From positions 1,057 to 25,822 of IMG/VR virus record IMGVR_UViG_3300000233_000025: DNA of 24,766 nt; one strand, given 5' to 3'. The notes beneath the pieces were generated by a model. That model did not search any database and was not told the DNA's origin. It saw nothing but the letters and a program-made list of their open reading frames with translations. The position numbers and the translations under genes were made by a program. Shown here in pieces: positions 1-7,413 of the stretch (the first letter of the stretch is position 1; the number at the start of each line of letters is the position of its first letter). Source of the stretch: a virus.

Positions 1-1104
1 AGTGACAGCGGCTACAAACGAATGTTCTCGACCTGCCGGAGCTCGAAAAAGGGAATGCCGCGTATGGTTCGCGCGACAACGAACCCTTATGGGCCTGGAC
101 ACAACAACTGGGTGAAGCACCGTTTCAAGCCCAACAGCATGAATATGATCGTCCGTCGCGACATTCTGGACGACGATGGCAACCAAGCACCGACCCGTCT
201 GTCAATCCACAGCCATATTGACGAAAATATCGCGCTTTTGGAAGCAGACCCCGACTACAAGCAGAAAATTGCGGCTTCTGCACGAAATGAGGCCGAAAAA
301 CGCGCTTGGTTGGACGGTTCTTGGGACATTGTCGCTGGCGGCATGTTCGACGACGTCTGGGAGCCGAAACACAACATTCTCGTGCCTTTTGAGATACCTG
401 ACAATTGGAAGATTGTCAGGTCATTTGACTGGGGAGCCTCGAAACCCTTCTCTGTTGGGTGGTGGGCCATTTCCGACGGTTCAGACGTCCAAATGCCTGA
501 TGGAAAGTGGAAATCCACCGTGAAAGGCGACGTAATTCGCGTTCGAGAGTGGTATGGCAGCACAGGCAAGCCCAACGAAGGGCTGGACATGCTCGCTTCC
601 GAAATCAGTGAAGGTATCGTCAAACGAGAACTGGAATGGGGTTGGAGACGTCCTGGAGAGAATTGGTGCCGTGTGAAAGCCGGTGTGGCCGACTCTCAGA
701 TCTTTGCGGCCGAAAATGGCAACTGTATCGCCACGGACATGAAAGTCAAGGTCCGAATGGACGATGGTTTCCGTTATCCCGGTATCAACTGGAACCCGGC
801 CGACAAAAGACCGGGAAGCCGGTCCACAGGCTGGACCCAAATGCGTCAGAGACTGAAAAACGCTCATCCGAACGTGAAACTCGTGAAAGACGAACTTCGA
901 CTCTATCCTCGTGAGAAACCCGGCCTATTCGTATTCGACCACTGCTCGTCTTTCATCGAGACCATCCCTGTGCTTCCTCGTGATGAGGACAACATGGACG
1001 ACATCAATACTGATGCTGAAGATCACGTTGCAGACGAGACCCGCTATCTCATCCGATGGGTGGCAACTCCCGGTTCTTCTGGGACCACCGTTGGATATCA
1101 TTGA
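1..1104 (+). CDS. terL: Terminase large subunit, C-terminal part (5' end cut by window)
   Basis: The frame is open from the first base, so the N-terminal ATPase part lies outside the window; the first internal ATG is at 22. Large terminases pump DNA into the prohead and cut the concatemer. The start of the fragment carries RATTNPYGPGHNW, typical of the end of the ATPase domain. An RNase H-like nuclease domain follows: SFDWGASKP (acidic residue coded at 427-429), GVADSQIF (Asp at 691-693) and EDHVADETRY near the end (Asp at 1021-1023 or 1033-1035). These three acidic stations match the metal-binding residues of terminase nucleases. Portal and scaffold follow directly, the usual order. The small subunit and packaging site would be expected upstream. 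The family call is firm; the packaging type (cos or pac) cannot be read from this part. Confidence 0.95.
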   Translation, partial: SDSGYKRMFSTCRSSKKGMPRMVRATTNPYGPGHNNWVKHRFKPNSMNMIVRRDILDDDGNQAPTRLSIHSHIDENIALLEADPDYKQKIAASARNEAEKRAWLDGSWDIVAGGMFDDVWEPKHNILVPFEIPDNWKIVRSFDWGASKPFSVGWWAISDGSDVQMPDGKWKSTVKGDVIRVREWYGSTGKPNEGLDMLASEISEGIVKRELEWGWRRPGENWCRVKAGVADSQIFAAENGNCIATDMKVKVRMDDGFRYPGINWNPADKRPGSRSTGWTQMRQRLKNAHPNVKLVKDELRLYPREKPGLFVFDHCSSFIETIPVLPRDEDNMDDINTDAEDHVADETRYLIRWVATPGSSGTTVGYH

Positions 1105-1151
1105 CAAATAAGACTTGCCAAGGGCGATGTCTTCAGAGTAGGTTGACAAGC

Positions 1152-2687
1152 ATGACCAGCACCCTCGCATCACAGCATCCAGAGTACCTTGCAGCAACCG
1201 CTGACTGGACCCTCATGCGGGACGCCTACAAAGGCGAGCGCACGGTCAAGAACAAGGGTGTTCTGTATCTCCCGATGACCACGGCGCACATTCGCGACGG
1301 CGCAGTCAACAACGCCCTGTCGAATGGTTTCAAAGCCTATCAGTCGTACAAGCAGAGAGCGCGGTTCCCGAACTTCGCTCGTGAAGCTGTGCAGATGGCA
1401 ATCGGCATGATGCACTCTCAGCCTCCTGAGATCAAGCTGCCGAAAGCCATGGAGAATATCAAGTCGCGCCAAGGCGAGACCCTCCCGGTTCTTCTTCGTC
1501 GCATCAACACTGAGCAGTTGCTGACTGGACGCATCGGCCTGATGGCTGACCTGCCGACCAATCCTGCTCCCGGTGAAGACCTGCCTTACCTCGCGACTTA
1601 CACCGCCGAGCGCTGCATCAACTGGGACGATGGTTCTGTTGAACAGCTTGTGCCGCAGAAGTTGAACCTCGTCGTCCTCGATGAAACTGAGCAGGTTCGT
1701 GTCGAAGGCTTCAAGTGGGAAGGGAAGGACAAGTATCGCGTCCTCCTCTTGGGCAATGAGCGGGCCAACGAACCCAAGGGCACCTATCGTCAGGGCGTGT
1801 TCGTGGACGACCTTTACAACGAAGCTGGTCTCACTCCTCCGTCGTGGCGTGGAACTCTGCTGGAAGAAATTCCTTTCGTGTTCATCAACTCCTGCGACGT
1901 GACTGCTGACGTTGATGACCCGCCGCTGCTCGACCTCGGAAACATCTGCATGGCGATCTATCGCGCTGAAGCAGACTATCGCCAGAACCTGTTCATGCAG
2001 GGTCAAGACACTTTCGTCACCATCGGTGGCAACTTCGATGAAACCGATGAAGTGCGCGTCGGTACTGGTTCTCGCCTTGATCTCCCAATGGGAGGCGACG
2101 CCAAGTACGTCGGCGTGAACAGCAATGGTCTCAGCGAGCAGAAAGAAGCGCTGATCAACCTTGAGACTCGTGCGAGTTCCATGGGAGCCCAAACGCTGGA
2201 CAGCACCTCACGTTCGCGTGAAAGCGGTGACAGCCTGCGCATCCGAGTTGCTGCTCGCACCGCTGACATGAACCAGATCGCTGAAACCGGCGCGACTGGC
2301 CTCGAGCAAATCCTGAAGATCTGCGCCAAGTGGATGGGTGAGAACCCTGAAGAGGTCAAGGTCCAAGCGAACAAAGAATTCGGTGAAATGCCGCTCACCG
2401 GACAGACCATGGTGGAAATCGCCACGGCTCGGAACCTTGGCTGGCCGATCAGCGCCAAGTCCATGCACGATCTGTCGCGGAAGCGCCGCATGACCACCAA
2501 AACCTTCGAGGAAGAGCAGGCCGAGGCCGAGAAGGAAGACAAAGAAGGGTTCGTGTTCGGGAAGCCAGAAACTGGCTCCAACACAGCCATTCAACCGAAC
2601 GACCCGAACAACCCGAACGGCGACGACAAGGGTGGTGACAAAACCAACGGTCAAACCACGAACCCATCAGGGAGAACTCCGAAATGA
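1152..2687 (+). CDS. Portal protein, DUF4055 type
   Basis: A 511-residue protein forming the dodecameric ring at the capsid vertex through which DNA passes and to which the tail attaches. The opening (PEYLAATADWTLMRDAYKGE), the stretch around YLPMTTAHIRDGAVNNAL and the later INTEQLLTGRIGLMADLP segment fit the DUF4055 portal family as I know it. The size and the place right after the terminase agree. The last 50 or so residues are acidic and then rich in Asn, Gly and Lys, a flexible tail. The frame stays open upstream to 1056, but that would overlap the terminase by 49 bases and add sequence with no family match. The ATG at 1152 fits the conserved N terminus, though its ribosome site is weak. 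The stop overlaps the next ATG (ATGA). Confidence 0.92.
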   Translation: MTSTLASQHPEYLAATADWTLMRDAYKGERTVKNKGVLYLPMTTAHIRDGAVNNALSNGFKAYQSYKQRARFPNFAREAVQMAIGMMHSQPPEIKLPKAMENIKSRQGETLPVLLRRINTEQLLTGRIGLMADLPTNPAPGEDLPYLATYTAERCINWDDGSVEQLVPQKLNLVVLDETEQVRVEGFKWEGKDKYRVLLLGNERANEPKGTYRQGVFVDDLYNEAGLTPPSWRGTLLEEIPFVFINSCDVTADVDDPPLLDLGNICMAIYRAEADYRQNLFMQGQDTFVTIGGNFDETDEVRVGTGSRLDLPMGGDAKYVGVNSNGLSEQKEALINLETRASSMGAQTLDSTSRSRESGDSLRIRVAARTADMNQIAETGATGLEQILKICAKWMGENPEEVKVQANKEFGEMPLTGQTMVEIATARNLGWPISAKSMHDLSRKRRMTTKTFEEEQAEAEKEDKEGFVFGKPETGSNTAIQPNDPNNPNGDDKGGDKTNGQTTNPSGRTPK

Positions 2688-2797
2688 CCTTCTGGAATGG
2701 TTTCAAAGAATGGGTGATGATGAGTTTCCAAATTCATCCCATCTATACCTGCGCGCTCATTGCAGGTTCCTTCGCTCTGGGCCTTCTGCTCGGGTAA
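2684..2797 (+). CDS. 37-residue single-TM microprotein
   Basis: A small ORF, below usual length cut-offs. Its ATG overlaps the portal stop (ATGA at 2684-2687) and has a good ribosome site, GGAGA at 2671-2675, inside the portal's last codons. It begins MTFWNGFKEW, an amphipathic lead, and ends in a hydrophobic stretch (YTCALIAGSFALGLLLG) before TAA, so it looks like a tiny inner-membrane protein with a short N-terminal head. I know no family for it. Coupling to the portal suggests co-translation. It could be a holin-like or membrane-anchoring peptide, or merely a coupling ORF that keeps ribosomes moving to the scaffold. The coding call rests on the start signal, the overlap and the coherent hydrophobic profile. 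Confidence 0.6.
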   Translation: MTFWNGFKEWVMMSFQIHPIYTCALIAGSFALGLLLG

Positions 2798-2804
2798 CAT
2801 AACC

Positions 2805-2823
2805 AGCCGAGGTGATCTCGGCT
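2805..2823 (+). other. Stem-loop upstream of the scaffold gene
   Basis: AGCCGAG (2805-2811) and CTCGGCT (2817-2823) form a perfect 7-bp stem with the 5-base loop GTGAT. No U-tract follows, so it is not a usual terminator. It lies in the 43-base gap between the microprotein and the scaffold, just before the scaffold ribosome site at 2829-2834, where it could shape scaffold translation or protect a processed transcript end. Confidence 0.5.
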
Positions 2824-2840
2824 CATATAGGAGAACGGAT

Positions 2841-3671
2841 ATGGATCCGCTCGAACTTGTTTACGAAAAACTCGATGCAGTGCCCGAAGCATTCCGTGGC
2901 CTCTACACGGAGAAAGACGGCAAGGCGGTTCTCACGCACATCAACGGCATGAAAACCCCGCAGGACGTCGCCAACGTCCAAGAAGCCCTGCGCAAAGAGC
3001 GTGAAGATCACGGTGCCGCGAAACTCTCGCTCAAGGCATGGGGCGCGCTGAAGCCTGACGAAGTTCAATCGAAGTTGGACCGCATGGCTGAACTTGAAGC
3101 CGCCGCTGGCGGAAAACTCGACGAAGCCGCGATGCAGAAGATCATCGATGCTCGTCTTGGGCAGAAGACCGCACCGCTGGAACGCCAACTTCGTGATCTG
3201 ACTGCAGAGCGTGATACTCTGCAACAGGAAGTCGGAACTCTGCGCGGTGGAATGGAACGTCGCGACATGACGGACGTGGTTCGTGCTGTGGCGACTGAAA
3301 TGAAGGTGCTGGGAACGGCCATCCCCGATGTGGAGATGGTTGCTTCGATGTATCTGGAACGCGACGCAACGACTGGCGCTTTCATCGTCAAGGCCGACGC
3401 GAAGGGTGTGACACCCGGAACTGACGTCAAGGGCTTCTTGAAAGACATGCAGAAGATCCGTCCTCACTGGTGGCCCGCTTCGCAAGGTGGTGGTGCTGGT
3501 GGTGGTGGCTTCGGCGGTGACAACGGCGAGAACCCGTGGTCGGCCAAGGGCTGGAACCTCACTGCTCAGGGCAAGTATGTCCAGGAGAACGGTCTGGCGA
3601 AAGCCCAACAGGCGGCAGCGGCTGTCGGCTCCAAGGTCGGCGCGACCCGTCCTCCTGTCACTGCGAAGTAA
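2841..3671 (+). CDS. Capsid scaffolding protein
   Basis: A 276-residue protein with the make-up of a phage scaffold. Its middle (roughly residues 45-140) is charged and helical with coiled-coil heptads, for example LRKEREDHGAAKLSLKAWGA and ERQLRDLTAERDTLQQEVGT. A Gly-rich linker follows near residue 215 (GGGAGGGGFGG), then a basic tail ending ATRPPVTAK. Scaffolds guide capsid subunits into a prohead and then leave or are cleaved. The place between portal and capsid supports the role, and I see no protease gene or protease motif. The ATG at 2841 follows AGGAGA at 2829-2834; the frame is open back to 2760, but that start lies inside the preceding microprotein. A terminator follows, so scaffold and capsid levels can differ. 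Confidence 0.82.
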   Translation: MDPLELVYEKLDAVPEAFRGLYTEKDGKAVLTHINGMKTPQDVANVQEALRKEREDHGAAKLSLKAWGALKPDEVQSKLDRMAELEAAAGGKLDEAAMQKIIDARLGQKTAPLERQLRDLTAERDTLQQEVGTLRGGMERRDMTDVVRAVATEMKVLGTAIPDVEMVASMYLERDATTGAFIVKADAKGVTPGTDVKGFLKDMQKIRPHWWPASQGGGAGGGGFGGDNGENPWSAKGWNLTAQGKYVQENGLAKAQQAAAAVGSKVGATRPPVTAK

Positions 3672-3681
3672 GGAATGAGAT

Positions 3682-3720
3682 CGGCCCGGTTGAGTATCTT
3701 GCTCCCGGGCCGTTTTCTTT
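3682..3720 (+). terminator. Rho-independent terminator after the scaffold gene
   Basis: CGGCCCGG (3682-3689) and CCGGGCCG (3705-3712) make a perfect, very GC-rich 8-bp stem with a 15-base loop, followed at once by TTTTCTTT (3713-3720). It starts 10 bases after the scaffold stop codon. It is the only hairpin in the window with a proper U-tract and probably ends or thins transcription between the head-assembly and capsid genes. Confidence 0.85.
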
Positions 3721-3845
3721 ACTAAAAGCCTGTTGTAAATCCTCCCGGCTTGAAGTAGCTTACATCAGTTCTTGATGGCGTGGGTCATCAGCCAAAATCC
3801 CGCGAACGTGGGTTCGCCTCCCCCAGTGCCATGAAAGGAAATCAA
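3721..3845 (+). promoter_or_regulatory. Leader region of the major capsid gene
   Basis: A 125-base stretch without a gene lies between the terminator and the capsid ATG. CATCA (3763-3767) can pair with TGATG (3773-3777), which can instead pair with a second CATCA (3786-3790), so two short hairpins exclude each other. GCGAAC (3802-3807) and GTTCGC (3812-3817) form a 6-bp stem. The ribosome site AAGGAA is at 3835-3840. A promoter would make sense after a terminator, but the best sigma-70-like pair I find, TTGTAA (3733-3738) and TAGCTT (3756-3761) with 17 bases between, is weak. A phage-specific promoter or terminator read-through is as likely. Confidence 0.35.
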
Positions 3846-4904
3846 ATGGCCGCAGGTCCCGCGACTCGGGTTGGCGACGTGATCGTCCCCGAAGTCTTTA
3901 CCCCCTACATGCAGAACCTGACCGAGGAAAAGTCTCGCCTCGTGCAGTCCGGTCTCCTGATCCGCTCGCAGCCTCTGGACACCCTGCTGGTCGGCGGTGG
4001 TCTGACTTTCCAGGTGCCGTCGTGGCGCGATCTGGACAACGATGCTGAGCGCGTCTCGACTGACACCTCGGTGCCGTTCGCTGCTGCTGACGCGGCCATC
4101 CCGGCTGGTCAGGCTCGTCCGCCCAACCCGCTGAAAATCGGCTCGCTGAAAGAAATTGCTGTTCGCATGAACCGCAACAACTCGTGGTCCACCACTGACC
4201 TCGCAGCGATCCTGGCCGGTTCCGACCCCATGAACGCGATCGCTGACCGCGTCGCCGCTTACTGGGTCCGCCGTCTGCAGGCTGCTTTCATCGCGACCTG
4301 GAACGGTGTCATCGCTGACAACGCCGCCAACGACTCCGGCGACTATGCCAACGATATCTCCGGCGGTGCTTTCATCGACGGCGTGACGAACTTCTCTGCT
4401 GAAGCTTTCCTGGACGCTGCCCAGACGATGGGTGACTCGCAGGAAGGTCTGGTTGCCGTGGCCGTTCACTCGGTCGTGTACAACCGGATGCAGAAGAACA
4501 ACCTGATCGACTTCATCCCGGACGCCCGTGGTGAAATCAACATTCCGACCTTCCTCGGTCGCGAAGTGATCGTCGACGACGGCCTGCCCCGTACCGGCTC
4601 CGTCTACGATACGTGGTTGTTCGGCTCTGGTGCGACTCAGCTCGGCGTGGGCACTCCGCCCGTGGCGACCGAAGTCGAGCGCAAGGCAGGCGGCGGCAAC
4701 GGTGGTGGTCAGGACGTGCTGTACTCGCGCGTTCAGTGGTCCATCCACCCGACGGGCCATGCCTGGATCGGCACAGCCGACGAAGGTGGTCCCGCCAACA
4801 CGGGCACTGCGAACTCCGACCTGGACGAAGCGGCCTCGTGGGATCGCCGCTACCCCGAGCGGAAGCAGATCAAGTTCGCTCGCTTGGTCACTCGCGAAGC
4901 GTAA
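3846..4904 (+). CDS. Major capsid protein
   Basis: A 352-residue coat protein, probably with the HK97 fold. The order (right after the scaffold), the size and the text support it: an N terminus with TRVGDVIVPEVFTPYMQNLT, a middle with GSDPMNAIADRVAAYW, and later AVHSVVYNRMQKNNLIDFIP followed by INIPTFLGREVIVDDGLP, a pattern common in coat proteins of the gp13-like group (probably PF20036). Codon use is strongly biased to C-ending codons such as ATC, AAC and TTC, as expected for the most abundant virion protein. The ATG at 3846 follows AAGGAA at 3835-3840 by five bases. An in-frame ATG at 3831 and a start at 3780 lack a ribosome site. A hairpin follows the stop. The family assignment is less sure than the role. 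Confidence 0.93.
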   Translation: MAAGPATRVGDVIVPEVFTPYMQNLTEEKSRLVQSGLLIRSQPLDTLLVGGGLTFQVPSWRDLDNDAERVSTDTSVPFAAADAAIPAGQARPPNPLKIGSLKEIAVRMNRNNSWSTTDLAAILAGSDPMNAIADRVAAYWVRRLQAAFIATWNGVIADNAANDSGDYANDISGGAFIDGVTNFSAEAFLDAAQTMGDSQEGLVAVAVHSVVYNRMQKNNLIDFIPDARGEINIPTFLGREVIVDDGLPRTGSVYDTWLFGSGATQLGVGTPPVATEVERKAGGGNGGGQDVLYSRVQWSIHPTGHAWIGTADEGGPANTGTANSDLDEAASWDRRYPERKQIKFARLVTREA

Positions 4905-4909
4905 GGAGT

Positions 4910-4933
4910 AGGGGGCTTCGGCCCCCTTCTTCC
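4910..4933 (+). terminator. GC-rich UUCG hairpin after the capsid gene
   Basis: AGGGGGC (4910-4916) and GCCCCCT (4921-4927) form a perfect 7-bp stem closed by a TTCG tetraloop, followed by TCTTCC. It begins 6 bases past the capsid stop. The U-tract is poor, so it may end only part of transcription, or mainly shield the capsid mRNA's 3' end. UUCG loops are unusually stable. Confidence 0.55.
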
Positions 4934-4960
4934 AACCCTTCTGTTTCGAAAGGAAACATG

Positions 4961-5476
4961 ATGACCAAAGGACTTCCTCGCTCTCTCGGTCGCAGCAATG
5001 CGCTGAAACAAGCTGTCAAGAAGATCAGCCTTGAAATCGATCATGATATCTCTGTGACGGCCACTGGTGCCGCCATCGGGTTCGGTTCGGTCGTTCTTGG
5101 TGGCCTTCCGGAAGCCTATCTGAAGATCCATGCTGTCGCCATCAAGGTTCAGTTCCGCGGCCCGACTTCTGCGAACCTGACTGATACGTGGGACGGTGAC
5201 TTCGGTGTCGGCTCCACTCCGGCTTCTGATGCAACCATCACTGCTGGCGATGTGGATTTCATTTCCAGCACAGCGATCGGTGCTGCAACTGCTGAACTGT
5301 CTCCGGTTCTGACCGTCGCCGACGGCGTCGATCTGGTTCTGGACAACACCGCTGGTGATCTGGAACTGAACCTCAACCTGCTCGTCGATGCTGCGAACAT
5401 CACTGATGACACTGTCGTCATCATTCGTGCCCGTGGCGTTCTCGAAGTGGTTGTCACCACGATGCTCGACGACTAA
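4961..5476 (+). CDS. Probable capsid decoration or stabilisation protein
   Basis: A 171-residue protein I do not recognise by family. After a basic N terminus (MTKGLPRSLGRSNALKQAVK) the rest is rich in Val, Thr, Ala and Asp with alternating polar and hydrophobic residues, as in a beta-sandwich, for example ATAELSPVLTVADGVDLVLD, and has no Cys. It follows the capsid gene, shares its C-ending codon bias, and is flanked by hairpins, so it is probably made in quantity. That fits a head decoration protein, though an unrelated head structural role is possible. Two ATG codons stand side by side at 4958 and 4961; AGGA at 4951-4954 is better spaced for the second. Using the first adds one Met. Confidence 0.6.
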   Translation: MTKGLPRSLGRSNALKQAVKKISLEIDHDISVTATGAAIGFGSVVLGGLPEAYLKIHAVAIKVQFRGPTSANLTDTWDGDFGVGSTPASDATITAGDVDFISSTAIGAATAELSPVLTVADGVDLVLDNTAGDLELNLNLLVDAANITDDTVVIIRARGVLEVVVTTMLDD

Positions 5477-5479
5477 GGC

Positions 5480-5500
5480 AGAAGCCCTTCTTGGGCTTCT
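5480..5500 (+). other. Stem-loop after the decoration gene
   Basis: AGAAGCCC (5480-5487) and GGGCTTCT (5493-5500) form a perfect 8-bp stem with the 5-base loop TTCTT. It starts four bases after the stop codon and has no U-tract (CCCACCACC follows), so it is more likely an mRNA-protecting or processing hairpin than a terminator. Confidence 0.6.
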
Positions 5501-5530
5501 CCCACCACCTGAACCCAAGAGGTAGATACA

Positions 5531-6190
5531 ATGGATATCAAAGAAGCACTCGGTCAGCTTGACCCTTTCAACGACGAACAGTGGACCGACGCTGGTGTGC
5601 CCGCGACGAAAGCTGTCAGCGAGATCGTCGGCAAGACCGTGAGCCGCAAGGAAATCACTGACGCTGCCCCGAAGTTCACGCGTGAAAATCCCGACCTGTC
5701 GGCTCTGACGGACGAAAAGCCGAAAGTCGACGAGCAGCCGACTGAACTGGACGATGATCCGGAACTCGACACTTCGCTTCTGGAAGCGTTCGCCCAAATG
5801 GAGCCGATGCTTCCTGATGAACTGGCCGAGAAGGTTCTCAAGGGCTTGCCCGTGGAACTTCTGCCGGAAGTCGAGAAGCTGCTGATCGAGCAAATGGCGG
5901 AACTGGCTGTTCGCCAGAAGGAAATGGACGAGATCAGCCGCAAGCTGAAACTCAGCCTCGCCACGACCCGCGCCTGGATCAAAACGCTGATCCCGGACAT
6001 GACCAACCAGCAAGCGATCCAAGCCTACATCAAGGCGTCGGCCGAAAACCGCAACGCGAAAGCGAAAGCGATCAAGGACGCGCTCGGCGGTTTGAAACCG
6101 TCAGATCTGATGAAACTCGATCCTCGCGCTGCCATCGACCGGGCCTTCGCTCGCAAGACTGCTCGTGGGGGCCAGCGCCCGACGAGGTAA
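5531..6190 (+). CDS. Head-region protein of unknown function, acidic and helical
   Basis: A 219-residue protein. The first 50 or so residues form a compact unit (LDPFNDEQWTDAGVPATKAV, then SEIVGKTVSRKEITDAAPKF) that looks like a small helical adaptor domain. An acidic linker follows (residues 60-80, with ELDDDPELD). Residues 85-150 are predicted helical, possibly coiled coil (ELLPEVEKLLIEQMAELAVR), and the C terminus is basic, ending ARGGQRPTR. I cannot name a family. Position between capsid and connector genes suggests a virion or head-assembly role. The ATG at 5531 has AAGAGG at 5517-5522 ahead of it. No catalytic motif is visible. Confidence 0.8.
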   Translation: MDIKEALGQLDPFNDEQWTDAGVPATKAVSEIVGKTVSRKEITDAAPKFTRENPDLSALTDEKPKVDEQPTELDDDPELDTSLLEAFAQMEPMLPDELAEKVLKGLPVELLPEVEKLLIEQMAELAVRQKEMDEISRKLKLSLATTRAWIKTLIPDMTNQQAIQAYIKASAENRNAKAKAIKDALGGLKPSDLMKLDPRAAIDRAFARKTARGGQRPTR

Positions 6191-6193
6191 GCT

Positions 6194-6562
6194 ATGAGCA
6201 TCGTTCGCAGCCCGGAACTTGGAGGTCTCACGGACAGACGAGTCCGGGCTGCGATGTTCTACAGCAGAAAACGTCGTCTTGAAAGAAAGCGTGTTGGTGA
6301 GATCATCACAGGAACTCCACCTGCGATTGGCACTCTGACCAATACAAGTCTTCTTTCATCTGCGATCACCTGGACTGCCCCTGATGAAGATGGACAAGAT
6401 TTCGTCTCCAGACAGATGCGTGTGAATGGTGGTCAATGGGTTGCTTTTAATTCTGGACAAACCGTCTCCACTGGAGAATTGTGGACTGTCCGTGAATTTT
6501 TGCAAAACAGTGACTGGGTCACAAAGATCTTCACCAGCAACACTCGGGAAGTGACAGCATGA
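6194..6562 (+). CDS. Small head-region protein, possible beta-sandwich
   Basis: A 122-residue protein with a basic N-terminal 40 residues (FYSRKRRLERKRVGE) and then a run that reads like one fibronectin III-like or similar beta-sandwich module: PAIGTLTNTSLLSSAITWTA, then a DGQDFVSRQMRVNGGQW hairpin-like stretch. No family is certain. It starts three bases after the previous stop, with GAGG at 6184-6187 as ribosome site, and its last codons overlap the next gene in an ATGA. It probably joins the head or neck, though a decoration or scaffold-exit role cannot be excluded. Confidence 0.7.
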   Translation: MSIVRSPELGGLTDRRVRAAMFYSRKRRLERKRVGEIITGTPPAIGTLTNTSLLSSAITWTAPDEDGQDFVSRQMRVNGGQWVAFNSGQTVSTGELWTVREFLQNSDWVTKIFTSNTREVTA

Positions 6563-7413
6563 CCTTCATCGTCGAAGACGGATCTGGCATCTACGAAGCG
6601 AATGCTTACGTTGGTCGCGGTTTCGTCAGCAACTATCTTCAAAGTCGCAATCGTGCTGCTGAGTGGACAGCCGCTTCTGAAGAAGCACAGAAAGCAGCGA
6701 TCATCGCTGCTACTGATTACATCGATCGTCGGTTTGGTCATGTTTTCCTTGGAGAGAAGCAGTTCTGCGATCTGACTGTCTACGCTTCGAACATCCTTCA
6801 GATCACCGAACTGCCTGTTGATGGTGATACTCTCACAATCGGGACTATCACTTACACTTTTCGTGACGCCGCAACAGTGGCCTTTGATGTTGCTATTGGT
6901 GCGACCATCGGAGAGGCCACAGGAGCCCTTGTGGCGGCGGTTATGGGCACGGGTGGGGGTAGTGGCACCACAGCGCATCCAAGCGCCTCTGCGGACGTCC
7001 TGCTGGGGGTGGGCGACGTCATTGTGCGGGCGCTGGTGCCGGGTGTGCTGGCAACGGCAATCCCAACCACTTCGAGCAATCCCAAGCTGGTCTGGGACTA
7101 TTCTGAATTGACAGGTGGTCTTGACGAAGCAGAACAAGTTCTGGAATTTCCTCGCACAGTGTTCACGGGAATTCCTATTGCTCTCAAACATGCTGTCGCT
7201 GAATATGCAGAGCGGGCGCTGTCTGGTGCCTTGATGCCTGACCCTGTCGTCGATGCGACTGGTGGTTCGTTGATCTTGAACCGTGACAAAGTTGGTCCTG
7301 TTGAAAGTGAACAACGGTACTCCGGCGGCGTCATTCAAATCTTCAAGAAATATCCAGCCGCAGATCGGCTTCTGCTTGGCCTCATCTCCTCTGGTGGGGG
7401 AGTAATTCGCTAA
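6559..7413 (+). CDS. Head-tail connector, DnaT-like family, with inserted domain
   Basis: A 284-residue protein. The two ends match the phage protein family labelled DnaT-like putative ssDNA-binding (probably PF20557), which sits in the head-tail connector slot: N-terminal VEDGSGIYEANAYV, then AATDYIDRRFG (residues 51-60), and after a gap VLEFPRTVFTGIPIALKHAV (from residue 194), MPDPV and a C-terminal YPAADRLLLGL. The label does not mean real DNA binding in a neck protein. Residues about 68-190 are extra: they hold DGDTLTIGTITYTFRDA, a motif I associate with a small beta domain found in varied phage structural proteins, and an Ala/Gly-rich stretch. Bases 6930-7080 are clearly more GC-rich than the surroundings. 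Starts with an ATGA overlap. Confidence 0.8.
   Translation: MTFIVEDGSGIYEANAYVGRGFVSNYLQSRNRAAEWTAASEEAQKAAIIAATDYIDRRFGHVFLGEKQFCDLTVYASNILQITELPVDGDTLTIGTITYTFRDAATVAFDVAIGATIGEATGALVAAVMGTGGGSGTTAHPSASADVLLGVGDVIVRALVPGVLATAIPTTSSNPKLVWDYSELTGGLDEAEQVLEFPRTVFTGIPIALKHAVAEYAERALSGALMPDPVVDATGGSLILNRDKVGPVESEQRYSGGVIQIFKKYPAADRLLLGLISSGGGVIR

Noticed and set aside
1056-1151. Upstream start for the portal protein
   Set aside because: It would overlap the end of the terminase and adds residues unlike the portal family; the conserved start fits the ATG at 1152.
1170-2192. Minus-strand open frame opposite the portal gene
   Set aside because: Shadow of the portal; composition is typical of antisense frames in biased coding sequence.
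3765-4760. Minus-strand open frame opposite the capsid gene
   Set aside because: His/Arg/Val-rich shadow of the coat protein gene with no independent start signal or family match.
4613-4960. Upstream extension of the decoration protein frame into the capsid gene
   Set aside because: It overlaps the capsid C terminus and gives an Arg/Ser/Gly-rich out-of-frame sequence; the ATG pair at 4958/4961 has a ribosome site.
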